Below the pieces are notes generated by a model. That model saw nothing but the letters and a program-made list of their open reading frames with translations. It was not told the DNA's origin and ran no database searches. The position numbers and the translations under genes are program-made. DNA of 64,000 nucleotides. It comes from Dysidea avara. Taxonomy: Eukaryota; Porifera; Demospongiae; Dictyoceratida; Dysideidae. This document shows, piece after piece, positions 28,001 through 39,800 of this stretch (its first letter is position 1; the number at the start of each line of letters is the position of its first letter). The stretch is taken from contig NC_089281.1 of the NCBI RefSeq assembly GCF_963678975.1, positions 24,470,765-24,534,764 of the forward strand, written 5' to 3'.

Positions 28001-31000
28001 ATATGTATATGTGAGTAGAATACTCTCCTCAGTATATATTAAACTCTTTATGACATCGGTTGGCCATATCATGTGGAACATCAATTGTTTTATTTATGGG
28101 AGGATAAAACCTATGCGCTCAGTTTTTTTTCCCCTTGGAAAAGGTAAGACACACCTTGCCTGTACAATATACATATATATATATATACAGACACTGATAG
28201 TCTGATTAAAGTGAAGCTATTCTCAAGGTAACATCAAGTACATGAAGTTGGGCCTTGGGCATGTTAACATTCTTTTGCTATGACATTTTCAGGTAACTAT
28301 TTTGAGTTCAGGGACTGACTACACATAACACTTGTTGAATGACAACTATTTATTGTCAAACACCTGCCTCTTTGCTAAACTTCCTGGTGATTACCTTAAT
28401 GTTTCATGTCATTGGTGGTTGCCATGCAATGTGTCTATTTAAAGTTGATGGATCATTACACCTACAAACAGACTACACATCTGGTATACAGCATAATATA
28501 TGATGACGTTGTGATGTGTATGTATGTACATGTATCCCGTAGGACCATGTGCATTGTAGGAGGTAAACCTTCTATCCAATCAAGGCATTAAGGTGTCATT
28601 ATCCAGCTCTTTTAATGCTGAAAATTGATAACATAAGGAAAAACATGTTTAGCTCAATAATGACATCTCCAGTATTACAAGAGCTGGATAATGCCTGGAT
28701 TTTTGTAAGAAGCTGTTTCCAGTTCAGTCAGTAAGTCCAGCTAGTCCACGAAGTGTATCAAGCCTATGCAATCTAAGCGAGTGTCTACACTATAATATAG
28801 TATAGACACTCGCATAGATGTGAGTATAAACCTAAAACTAATAACAATTGTATTCTCATTTACCAGCTGTAGATCATTATGCTATTGCTATACATTTTTT
28901 CTCTGTAGAGAGAGTGCTGGATAGCAGATTAAACCGTAAAACCCCTTGATTCAGCACATCTCTTAACCAAAATTTTTTCAAAGTTATATGTATGTGGGAG
29001 TATCATTGACTATAATCACTTTATATATAGTTAGCAGCAGACATGAAATGTGTCCAAGTTCATTAGTTCATTATGGACCTTTCAATGTTTGTAAATTTTG
29101 TAGTTAGTATGAATTAAGAGAAAATGCTATATAGCCAGTTATTTTCAAAGGGTTTTTATTTTTCAAAGAGATTGTCTCTTAGAAAATAGATTCCCAATAC
29201 CTGCTGTTCTTAAAAAAATATATTCCCACAATTAATAGTAACTTAATTGCCTCACTGTATAGTGGGTTATTTTCTAAGCAGTTTGAAGGTTTTAATTTTG
29301 AATATTTTGAAGTGCAGGTGGATTAGTGTCACAATTTACGAAAGATGCGCATGCATGCTTGCCAACAACTGCTTTACTGATGGAGTAATCCCCATCCCTA
29401 TGAAGTGGAGGAAAACTGGAAAAATCTCTCGTCTCGTCTTGAGTGGAACAAATTCTAATCAGCCACCAGCTTGATCATACCTATGCTAGAATTGCAGCAG
29501 ACAGTGTCAATTCCCAACAATGTGACAGTTTTTGGATCAGCTGCTTAATTATCACAATTAACCATCACTAATACAAATGATTACGTGTTCATGCCAAATA
29601 TTTGGTATGTGAGTTAAAAGATAAAATTCCCTGTCACCGTATCCTATAGTATTTTTAAAAATTGTTAATTTAAAAATGAGGTAGAGATCTATGCAATATA
29701 GAGTAGTGAAACTAGAGATGAATGATGGTATTACAGCATAGCTTGGTGGAAAAGTCCCTACTTTGGCACATTACTTTGGCATTGAACAAAATAATTGTTA
29801 TATATAGCTAATATGTCAAAGTAGGGACTTTTCCACCTGGTGAGTTTGTTATTGTGGCATAAAATGGTGGCCTTGCGCTGCTTCATTTGGCCTCTAGTCT
29901 TGCAACTGTGGTCTGGCAGTGAGACTAAAATTCAAGTTTTGGCATATACATCTGGCCACCTGTAAGTGTTTTGTTATCATACAGTACAATAGTAACTGTA
30001 TAGTAGGGACCACAAAGGAGTAGGCATGGCCCACAAAATAATATCGCCCAAAACCAGCCCTGACGACGATGAGGCAGTAATGGTTGGGTAAAACTAAGCC
30101 CAAAAAAGCTTTCAGATCAACCCGAAACGCTTTCAACAAGTTGCTATGGAATTTTTAAAAAAGTTTATTCAACGGAATTTTCTACTGACTGAGTAACTGA
30201 CTGATGCCTTCAGACAAGCGTAACTCGATAACGGCTAAGACTATGGGCTTGATTTTTTTACTGTTCGACGCCGCTTCGGCCCGACAGGTGCCTTTTGGCA
30301 TACCACAGTACGTACAATGCATTCTTCATGGACTTACCAGTGTTCTCCTATGTGTCCCATTCATCTTTGCTGACAGCGAAAGGTAGCAGTAGCATGTGAT
30401 GGCTTCCCTTTGTAACCGAAATCGTCCGTATTTTTCATAGTGGCTATTTTGATTGCAGAGGTGCTTTTCAAACAGTTCTTGATTCATACTGCTGTGTAAC
30501 AGGTTGAACATAACCTACAGCGAAGCGTAATGGATACTTCACTTTTCAGACGATAATTAATACAATTGGGGCACGCGGCACGATTTCTTTCTTTTGGTAT
30601 GCGTGGATTGTAGAAGTGCTTTTCGAACATTTCTTGATTCGAAATGCTGTGTAACAGGTTGAACATAGCTGACAACGAAGCGTAATGACGATAACTGATA
30701 TAGCTGGGGCGCGCAGTGCCATTTCAGATGCGATATGCGTGGGTTCACCAGTCCTAATAAAATTATTTACAAAAAAAGTTAACAAACAAGTACACGAAAA
30801 AATTAGGAATTTTCAACTAGAGTAGGGACCATAGCACATCCATAAAAAGTACTGAAACAAGTTGGAGTAGTCCATGATATTAAATCACCGTAAAACAATA
30901 AGAAGTGTTATATCCCTACTGTGCATTTCCGTTATGGTATCTTGAACACAGTAGGGATATTAGTGATAACACTTCTTATTGTTTTACGGTGATTTAATAT

Positions 31001-33571
31001 CATGGACTACTCCAACTTGTTTCAGTACTTTTTATGGATGTGCTATGGTCCCTACTCTAGTTGAAAATTCCTAATTATTTCGTGTACTTGTATTTAAAGC
31101 TGTATGTATACTATATGGACTATTCCGTAAAGGTGATTTTCATCGTGTAAGATGTCTCTAGGATGATTTTCAAAGGCGGAATTTTGGGATAGTGCACAAA
31201 ATTTTTGGGGTTATCCCTACTGTACGTACCATTTGATATGTATGTTCTATTAGAGTAGTAGTAGCAGGAGTAGCAGGAATGAAGTGGTACCAGACCCCTT
31301 CAATATTAGGGTTGAGACATATAGTTCGAAGCTTCATTCACATAATATTCAGATGCTGCTTTACCCCACCAAAGCTTCGTTATCATGGATACTAACAAGT
31401 TAAACCAGTTGCACAAGTACTATCACTCCTTGTGGAGCTACCATTTATGTATTTTTTTGGTGTAGTTATAGTTTAAACAATGGTTATACTGGAGGGACAT
31501 GACTAAAACACGGAACGGACTGGGAAAACGGACTCACAAACGGACTGGAAGGAACTTCCCTGAAAACGTTTTTTTGCCATAGAAACTCACTAAATTGCTG
31601 CTACAAAGAATATCTTAGTAACACGTAACAACAGCCTTAAACAAGCCTCTACACATGTGCTCGAGCTGCCATTAAACCCTGGGATAATTTACAAAGCACC
31701 AGTCTGCCAATGTGAGCGCTTGTGACAGCGAAGTTGTGGGTTAGCTACAGTGTAAACAAACAAAACAACACAGACTGTATTTGTAGTAGCCAGTTCCTTG
31801 CCAGCTGATCCACCACGAAGCCTACCTGTCATGAGCTGTCACCTGTAAAACTGAAGATCAGCAGTCAAACTAATTGCAGCAATTAACCAGACCTGAATTC
31901 CAAGTAACATAGTGTCTTAACTGGCTTAAATCTTGTTTCTTGTCTTGTTAACACATGCGAAACGAAAGTGCGCTTTTAATTAAACACAAAATGAATTTAA
32001 TTTCAGACTATCTTTAAGCGCAGGGCTTAATATCAGCTTGAGCACACTTCGACATCGTGTTCAGAGGTGTGTTTCAGGTCGTTGTTGTGTGTTATATTCT
32101 TTCTAGCAGCTATACAGTGAATTTCTATGGCCAAAAAACGTTTTCAGGCAAGTTCTTCCCAGTCTGTTTGCTAGTCCGTTTTCCCAGTCCATTCCGTGTT
32201 TTAGTCATGTCCATACTGGAGCTATAACAAAGTGTAGGAGTTTGTACTACAGTGTACAACCTAATAACCATCAATTGTGGTTATTAATTGTTGACATGAC
32301 ATGTGTAACAAAGCTTCGAAGTTTCGGTAACATTTTCAAAAGAAGCTTCGGAGGATGTATTTGTACATTCGTTCCAACCCTATTCAATATGTATATGTAC
32401 ACTTTAATGGCAGCTCTGAATGAATTATTATATCTTAAATGTTTATCATGTAGTCGTCGTGATGATATGGAGTCACTGGGTTATGTACTAATGTACTTCA
32501 ATCGGACCAGTCTACCCTGGCAGGGACTAAAAGCTGCCACTAAGAAACAAAAATATGAGAAAATCAGTGAAAAGAAAATGTCAACACCAGTAGAGGTGCT
32601 ATGTAAGGTACGAGAATGTATTCTATTGTTTTGGGACAGTAGAAGTTAAGTGTTGTTAATGTACTGTATTATGGGTTATTTGTGGAAGTTCAACTTTTGT
32701 AGAATTGTATCATACACTAGAAGACTCGAGTTGAGGTTTTGTATTAAGTTTTTGGGGAAGAAATTCTGCGCTCTAATAATTTCATCACATTTTTGTATTG
32801 CACCTTGGTGCTTATAAGCTCCTGTTTACATAGTACAAAATTTTTTTGATGGTAGTATTGACCGAGTCTTTTTTTAAAACCTGTCAGAGGGAAGTCAAGA
32901 AATTTACCGTATAGTAAAAAACTTTGACGGTAAAAACTGTTGGTGAAAACCCACTATTGCAAAATTGACAAAAAAAAAAAAAAAAAAAAAACTTTGGCAA
33001 ATGGGGCTTCACCTGAATTTTTTTAGCTACCACATACTGTACCGCTCGACATCACTACACGTGAGTGATTAAACAACCCACCAATTAAGGGGCACGGCAG
33101 CCATTTTGATCACAAGTCTTTATCCCTTGCATTGAGGGATGACGACTCATAATGGAAACAGCTGCCTCACCCCTTAATTACAAGTTGTAGCAAGTCTTTA
33201 ACTATACAGTATACATTCTTTTGTTTTGCCATGGTGCAATCTACTATTTGATGCATATTTTATTGTAGGGATTTCCAGCAGAATTTGCCATGTACTTAAA
33301 TTACTGTCGGGGATTAAGATTTGAAGAGGCACCCGACTACATGTACCTGCGCCAACTATTTAGAATACTCTTCCGCACACTCAACCACCAATATGATTAC
33401 ACATTCGATTGGACTTTGTTAAAACAAAAACATGCAGCGTCACAAAGCTCAAGTCTAGCACTACCAACAACAAGAGAGGAAGTGGCCACCAAAGATGACC
33501 ATCATAAAGATGACGACCATCACGGAACAAGCAAAAAGGTATCAAAGAAAAGAGATGCAAGTGCCCACTAA
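22028..33571 (+). CDS. CSNK1A1: Casein kinase I alpha
   Basis: Ser/Thr kinase acting on primed substrates, including beta-catenin (destruction complex), Ci/Gli and PERIOD. Seven exons: 22028-22186, 22233-22339, 22397-22523, 22607-22705, 22823-22962, 32454-32607 and 33269-33571, spliced in frame to 362 residues. Kinase landmarks: glycine loop [12 protein letters not shown], catalytic Lys in [16 protein letters not shown] catalytic loop, [10 protein letters not shown], and the CK1-specific activation segment [17 protein letters not shown]. The substrate-anchoring region [19 protein letters not shown] is near-identical to animal CK1 alpha. The C-terminal tail ([18 protein letters not shown] to [12 protein letters not shown]) is lineage-specific, His/Asp-rich then basic. 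At the exon 5/6 junction the usual EQSRRDD reads EQCRRDD because the split codon is TG|T. Intron 5 is 9.5 kb and full of transposon remnants. An AATAAA overlaps the stop codon (33570-33575). Confidence 0.97.
22979..23175. repeat. Possible pogo/Tigger-type MITE remnant
   Basis: CAGTAGAACCTCTATATTAT followed by GGACACTTTGGGACC resembles the terminal repeat of pogo-like elements. A degenerate reverse match (GTGTCCTTTATGCGGAGGTT) lies about 150 bp downstream. A TA precedes the left end. The identification rests on memory of that terminal-repeat style. Confidence 0.4.
23180..26370 (+). other. CSNK1A1 intron 5, proximal part
   Basis: 3.2 kb of AT-rich intron with a short (GT)n run near 23186-23200. 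Small ORFs on both strands show no family resemblance. A TTGGCAAA/TTTGGCGAATT-rich zone at 24530-25040 may be a degenerate repeat. Confidence 0.5.
26371..26436. repeat. Short palindrome in CSNK1A1 intron 5
   Basis: AAAATTTTGCTAATTGTGGC then TTTGA pairs with TCAAAGCCACAATGTGCTAA then TTTT around a 16-bp loop. Confidence 0.55.
26437..28583 (+). other. CSNK1A1 intron 5, middle part
   Basis: 2.1 kb. Contains a duplicated GAGTTCATAATATACTGA (27658-27695), whose core reappears near the satellite end at 43925 and inside foldback copy C. Nothing coding recognised. Confidence 0.5.
28584..28698. repeat. Hairpin element, 115 bp
   Basis: The arms GGCATTA...CATTATCCAGCTCTT and AAGAGCTGGATAATGCC enclose about 70 bp. 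MITE-like. Confidence 0.5.
28777..28813. repeat. 37-bp palindrome
   Basis: GCGAGTGTCTACACTATA runs into its own reverse complement (TATAGTATAGACACTCGC) with almost no loop. Could extrude a cruciform; origin unknown. Confidence 0.6.
28814..29744 (+). other. CSNK1A1 intron 5 between hairpins
   Basis: 930 bp, no gene or repeat recognised. Confidence 0.5.
29745..29837. repeat. 93-bp foldback (GGTGGAAAAGTCCCTACTTTG arms)
   Basis: Arms of about 29 bp pair almost perfectly (left GGTGGAAAAGTCCCTACTTT, right AAAGTAGGGACTTTTCCACC). The GTCCCTACT core also occurs in the arms of foldback copies B and C, suggesting common ancestry or shared transposase recognition. Confidence 0.6.
29975..31092. mobile_element. 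Foldback repeat family, copy B
   Basis: About 1.1 kb. The left ~800 bp (from TATAGTAGGGACCACAAAGG) align with copy C, including internal tandem blocks of the TGTAACAGGTTGAACATA phrase. The right ~300 bp (30786-31092) form a near-perfect hairpin: left arm AGAGTAGGGACCATAGCACA, through AAAAAGTACTGAAACAAGTT and AAATCACCGTAAAACAATAA, mirrored to ATGGTCCCTACTCTAGTTGA. Open frames on the minus strand (for example 30484-30675) encode similar short peptides in copies B and C, but I see no known domain. Confidence 0.7.
31243..31257 (+). repeat. Dispersed 13-mer motif copy 3
   Basis: TGTTCTATTAGAGTA, about 150 bp beyond the right end of foldback copy B. Confidence 0.6.
31495..32212. mobile_element. 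MULE-like non-autonomous transposon, 718 bp, 9-bp target duplication
   Basis: Direct repeats ATACTGGAG at 31486-31494 and 32213-32221 flank inverted repeats of about 95 bp. The left end starts GGACATGACTAAAACACGGA and the right end is its complement (TCCGTGTTTTAGTCATGTCC), with scattered mismatches through AAAACGTTTTTTTG and CCATAGAAA. No transposase. Long inverted repeats with a 9-bp duplication fit Mutator-like MITEs. Lies in CSNK1A1 intron 5. Confidence 0.8.
33083..33180. repeat. Hairpin element in CSNK1A1 intron 6
   Basis: AATTAAGGGGCACGGCAGCC...ATTTT pairs with AATGG...GGCTGYYYCACCCCTTAATT-type sequence. Related in arms and in the central ATCCC...GGGATGA loop to the element at 52336-52450. 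Confidence 0.55.
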
Positions 33572-33894
33572 TAAAAACTGCTAATCAAGAAGTTTCTTGA
33601 AATGTTTCACTGTGTATGACAACTATATTCTTCCATCCTCACACTAGAGTATTCCCATATATCCACTACACACACAACTTATTATTGTTACTACTCTATA
33701 CTGTTCAGTTTTTTGTACGTTGTTTTTGTCTTTTTTCTACCATGTCTTCTTGTGCAGGCCATATTTATAATATATACCTAGTGGTTCACCATATAATATT
33801 ATTTAACTTGGCAGTAATCTGTAATTAGTATTATTATAAATACACAGTATTGTATATACATAATTATTATAATTTAATGCAAGATAAAAATAAT
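33572..33894. other. Convergent spacer CSNK1A1 / SUPV3L1
   Basis: 323 bp, AT-rich. AATAAA at the CSNK1A1 stop is the only canonical poly(A) signal noted. No gene. Confidence 0.6.
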
Positions 33895-36800
33895 TCAGTT
33901 GTGTCTGTGGCGATGTCTTTTGCGATGTGATTTAGAGTGTGGTAGTAGAGATTGGTTCATTGTGGAGACCAAGTGTTGTTGTAGTACACGGGCAGTTCCT
34001 GGGTGAATAAACATCTCTGGCCTCCTCATACTATTGGGGGTACACACCCTTGTTAACACGATTTACAGCAAATGAGGCTATTTCAATGTAACACAATGAT
34101 TTACAGCAAATGAGGCTATTTCAATGTAACACAATGATTTACAGCAAATGTGGCTATTTCAATGTAACACAATGATTTACAGCAAATGAGGCTATTTCAA
34201 TGTAACACAATGATTTACAGCAAATGTGGCTATTTCGATGTAAGTTACTGCCATACTATATGTGTCTCCCATAGTTTTATTGGTTGCTATTTTGAGTATG
34301 GGTAGATGAGAGGAATTATAGTGACCATGTCAAGTAGATCTAAGTAGCACTTCAAATTATATTATGGTCTCAAAGGTGGTCTATTGAAGTTTCATAAAAA
34401 GAGACTTACTGTAGCCAAAGATACAAGTCGGTGATTTCATGTGCTAGTTCATGAAGTTTGAGACCAGCCACAGCTGTAACTGAAGGTAGCGGCCAGCCAA
34501 TAGCTTTACGTAGAAGACCTCCAGTGACAGGCTTGCCCTCACTATAACACCTAGCAAACTGGTAAATAACAACAATATAACATGCTACATATCTGTACAA
34601 GAACCTATAAACATTCAAAACATTTATTCCCACCCAAAACTACTAACTACATAATTATCTGGCAGCACCCCCAATCATAATTGGGGTGTCTCAACTTCCT
34701 TCTTAGAAATTCAAATTCCATTTCCTCCTGAGACCACACAATGCATCTAATCTGTCATGTGACTAAACAACATGTTAAATTTATGATTGATACTGAGGAT
34801 TCTAAAAAAAATCTTTGTGACATATCTGAAGAGTAAAGCAGATGTGACTGACAAACCAGAAACAAGCTTAGTACTTAATGGGACAACACAGGAACACCTC
34901 CTTAATAAACACAAGAAAAGAAAGACCTCAACTTTGAAAATTATGCTGTAAGGCAGATTCTTGGAGAAATGTGTTTAATTCTCTAGTAAAAGTCTACATA
35001 CACACGGATATGAAAAACACTACACCACTCATACCATATGCAAGGCCTCCGTGCATACAAAACTGTTATAATTTACTGGAGCAAGAGAGAACATGTACAG
35101 ATCCTCCAATGAAAGACCCATATTCCTCAGAGCATACGAGATCTCCTACAGCACAACATGACCACTATAAACAGCACAGCTGTAGAATACCTTTTGTTCG
35201 TCTAGCTTGCCATTACAAAGGAAATAATTGTTATCAAACTGGTGTACGTTCTCAAATACTTTTAGTAGTTGGTGCATTGGGGTCTGTGGGAACTCTTTGG
35301 CAAACTCTTCTAACAGTTCCAGTGAAACACTAATACCAGCTTGCTAAAAGAACATGTAAATCACCATTAAAATCTCTGTGTGTGGTGTGTGTGTGCATGC
35401 GCATGTGTGTGTTTATACGAACATGCATATATATCACTGGCAACACACAACCACTGCACACATGACACACACGCAACACCAATACCTTTATATTATTATC
35501 TTTTTGAGACAGCAACTTTTTCAATATCGGCATGTGTTTAGGAAAAAATCTGTCACAAAACACACACCTTAATCGGCATGTGTTTAGGAAAAAATCTGTC
35601 ACAAAACACACACCTTACCTACCCACCCCACTCCAGCACAACACAACTATACTCACGTGGTCACTTCACCGTGATCATACTGAGATTGATACCGGCCGGC
35701 CCTGCCAGCAATCTGTTTGGCATCAACAGATGACAAGATACTTTTCTCTCCCTCGCTGAACTTCTCAACTGAGTAGAAGACAATCCGACGAATGTTCCTG
35801 CCAGAAAAATAAAGCTGTGTAGTACAGACCCTTTAATGTCTTATACATACACACTTCAGCATTTATAAGCTCCTGGTATCCCATTGCAAATATATACGAT
35901 TACTCTGCCTTAGGGTATATGTATTTACAGCACATCAAGCTGGAATAATAATCCCTGACCAATCTGCTTAAGGTAAACAATACATTATCTATCAGCTTCC
36001 ACTTTCATGTTGCATGCTGTAATAGAGGTACACCTGTACTATATACGCTAGTTAATAACTAATCTAACACTGCAACTATATTCTACTTGATATATTACAT
36101 TATATGGAGAAGATTCTTGCAACAGAAAATAATGTGCACACACACACGCACACACAAACACTCTACCCACTGTTGTAATGTAGTATAATGTACTGTCACA
36201 AGTTAAAAATATGGGTACTACAGTATATATCAAGGAGAATATAGTTGCAGCTGTACACACATACTTAAAAACACTACATATAAACTTTGGTTCATAGCCA
36301 CACCTACCCAGTTAACAATAACTGGGACACCTGTGTGCTACTTAGGTGCTTTTGCAGGTAAATTCTGAGCCAGGGTAGGGTCAGTAATCCACAGGAGGCT
36401 GAAGGTTACTAGGAAGGTTACTGGGCTCAGGATATGAAGCGGTGTCAAGTAAATAAGTAACCCAGTGTGTATAGTTATGTAATTCTTGTGCATTTATTTC
36501 CTTAGTTGTTGTTTTGTTGTGTTGTAAGTTGCTGTTTCATTGTTTACTCCTGCGTCATGTCTAAAAATCTTTCTATAGCTGTTTTTTTTTTTTTTTTTCT
36601 TCTTTTTCTGATCTGCCTCATACAGCTGATAAATTGTGTCAGGATTTTGAAACAATTGCAGTTTTGTTTTATTTTAGAATGTTTTTTTTCACTGCATATG
36701 AACAGTTATGCTAGTCCTTGATTCTGATCAGCTGGATTGCATTTCCAGGCCCAGAAAACTTTTCCACACTACCAGTGTGGGCCCAGCTAGGGACGAGACT

Positions 36801-39800
36801 ATCCGCCACTAGGAACTGATTCGCTGATAATTTTTACGACATCACTGAATCATCAGTAGTGCCATAGAGTAGAAGAGAGCTGAATGGATAAGCTCACATA
36901 TTTGTTGATTGTATCATGTATCCAACATTTGCTAGCAAGAAGTATTGTACAAACAGTATGTACATTTTTGAATGGATTGTTTAAGCAATTTGCACTCATG
37001 ATAGTGGCAATGAATGGCAGGAGGACTGCTTTGAAATTACTGGACAGATCACTCACACACTATCTGTGAAACATACAGCCTAATCAACTACACTCTTTGC
37101 TGAATGCAGAAGTACTACATATTTTGTATACAAGTTTTTGAACTTTCCGAGGTATAACAGTATAATCTATCCATAATACAAAAGGTCTTTGTTCTACATG
37201 ACAGATTCTGGACTTAGATGATGTGAGTGACGATGAATGTTAACAGTGTGTTTCCCGCCAGTTTAGATAACTGCTACTAAGTATCATACTTCTAGGCCAC
37301 ATTAGAAATCATTTCAGTTTTACATACACAATACACATTCATATATATTCAATTTCTTTTTGTTAATTATTGTAGTACTTTTAGTACCTAACATGTCAAC
37401 TAGTTATGACTACGATACTACTGAACATGTATGCTGACACTGCATGTCAACATCATTCAAATGGTAAACTGTTTGCGCATGTATAAAGTATTTATACCTG
37501 CTTGTAAACACACACAATCTTACTAATACATATGAAATGTCAACTGTTTCAATACATTATAAAATATTATTTTCTGTGTATCACAGCTTGATACTTATTA
37601 TAGTCTTGTAGCCAATCAAATGACTTGTAGCTATAAGAGATTCACCACCCACACAATCTCTTCATCACAGAACACCAACTTTTCTTTGCTAGTTCACCAA
37701 ATGAACAATATCTGCATTGATGTAAACAGTTGCCACAACGGTATACACTATACGCAAGACTGTCAGAGATATTGCAACAATAAAAATGAAATTGAGCATT
37801 CACTGTGGTTTGAACCACAAGAATATGATAACTCATCTGCCAAATGCAACACTGGATTCCTAAAATGCATTGCAAGGTATATATTATGCAATGCTCCTCC
37901 AAATTTACATACAAATTATTTATTTATTTATTACTGTGCAAAGCCTCCAAGTAGAGTATAAAAGCACAGGTAAAAGTTAGCTAGTTTACAATAAACTGAT
38001 TAGTTACTCATGTCTAGTTTCTCTTTAAACTGTTCATGATAATTATGATCATCACTTTGAGAATTCCAAATTGTAATTGAAGAGGGAAAAATAGGAATTT
38101 ATTCTTATCATTGGTTGTTGAAATCTCATTTGGTGACCTCTGGTGTAGTGGTCAGATGAAAACGGTATAAGATCAAGACACACAGTAGTGTGTCGTGCGG
38201 CCCAAGAAGCCGACGTGCCACCCGTGAGTATATTAACAGGAAGAAAGAAAATGCAATTTTCACACCTATGTAGCTCTGTGATCCCTTATCCGATTGATCG
38301 TCTTTTGATGGAGATCACGTGACGTGGTGAACATGGCGTCTCCTCATCGCCCTCAAGAGCAATACGCTAAACCGCCGCCGTGTTGGCCACGTTTGGATGA
38401 CATTCTTCGTAACCGTTTAGCCTGGCTACACCACTCGATCGGCAGGGATGTGTTGAGTCCTGCTGAAGGTGCTGGAGAGTTTTCTCACATTGTGAGTGAC
38501 CTTCTATTGGAGTATGAAGTGATAATTTTGCCAACCTGTAACGGACGCCATCGTCCTCGTAGAATGGAAACAATTTTGAAGAACCTTACTGACATGAAGA
38601 ACGCTTCTCGTAGACATATGGAGGGCGATGACGGGAATTTTATTACACTGGTGCGAACGCACAATAAAGTTTTAAAATGCCATCGCCGCCAGCAGATCAC
38701 TAGGGAAATGTGTAAGAATGAGCAGGAGTTCCGAAAGAATCCCTGGCAGTATGTTCACAAGAAGTTACAACCATCTAATAATCCTGATCCATCTTTCGAT
38801 CATAGTTCTGCTACCAGTTACTTTAAGGAAACTTACTCTGATAGTACAGTTACTTACAACAAATTACCGGATTGGACCCATGAATTTATACCTGATTGTG
38901 ATCCGTCATTATTCAACACAGAGAAGATCACTCCTGGATTAGTGAAATCTACATTGAAACACTGCTCTATGCAGTCTGCTCCAGGAATGGATGGCATCAC
39001 CTATTACCATCTCTACCACCTTCCGTCAAGTCATCATTTCATGGCTACCCTGTTTAATAAATTACTTGAGACAGGAACTGCTCCACCTAACTGGGGAGTT
39101 GCCCGGTTAAGGCTTATCCATAAATCTGGTGATACCAGTGATCCATCTAACTTCCGTCCAATTGCCCTTACTTGTGTGGTAAGGAAGTTATTTCATAAGA
39201 TTCTGAGCCGCCATCTTGAGATTTACTTGAGAGCAAACAATGTTATAGATACTAGTATTCAGAAGGGTTTTGTTTCTGGCTTGCCGGGTGTGTTTGAGCA
39301 CATATACTCTCTATCTGCTATCATGGAAGATGCTTTGACAAATAGAAAGCCACTGATGATGACTTTCCTCGACTTGAAGAATGCTTTCGGCTCTGTGTCC
39401 CACCAACTGATTTTTGATATGCTGGAAGCAGTAAAAGTACCACCTTCTTTTAAAGATTACGTTCAATCTTTTTATTCACAGTTGTTTGTCATCGTTAAGG
39501 GTAATTCTTGGGAAACAGACCAGATACCTTTTAAACGAGGTGTTTTTCAGGGAGACACACTCTCTCCTATAATCTTCCTACTTGTGTTCAACCCTGTTCT
39601 CAAGCTAGCAGAATCATTGAACTCCTCCCACGGCTATCAGTTTCAGTTGAAGATCAAGGACACTGAGATGCTTCCACCTGTTGGTACCTATGTGTATATA
39701 AAATGGACTGAAGACAATGGAGAATTGCCAGGATGGTACAAAGCTTATGTTGATGAGTACTACACAGATGGATCTTGTAAAATTGTGTATAGTGAAGATA

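Noticed and set aside
37620..37961. 113-codon plus-strand ORF in SUPV3L1 intron 8
   Set aside because: AT-rich, low-complexity end (LFIYYC), no splice or domain support.
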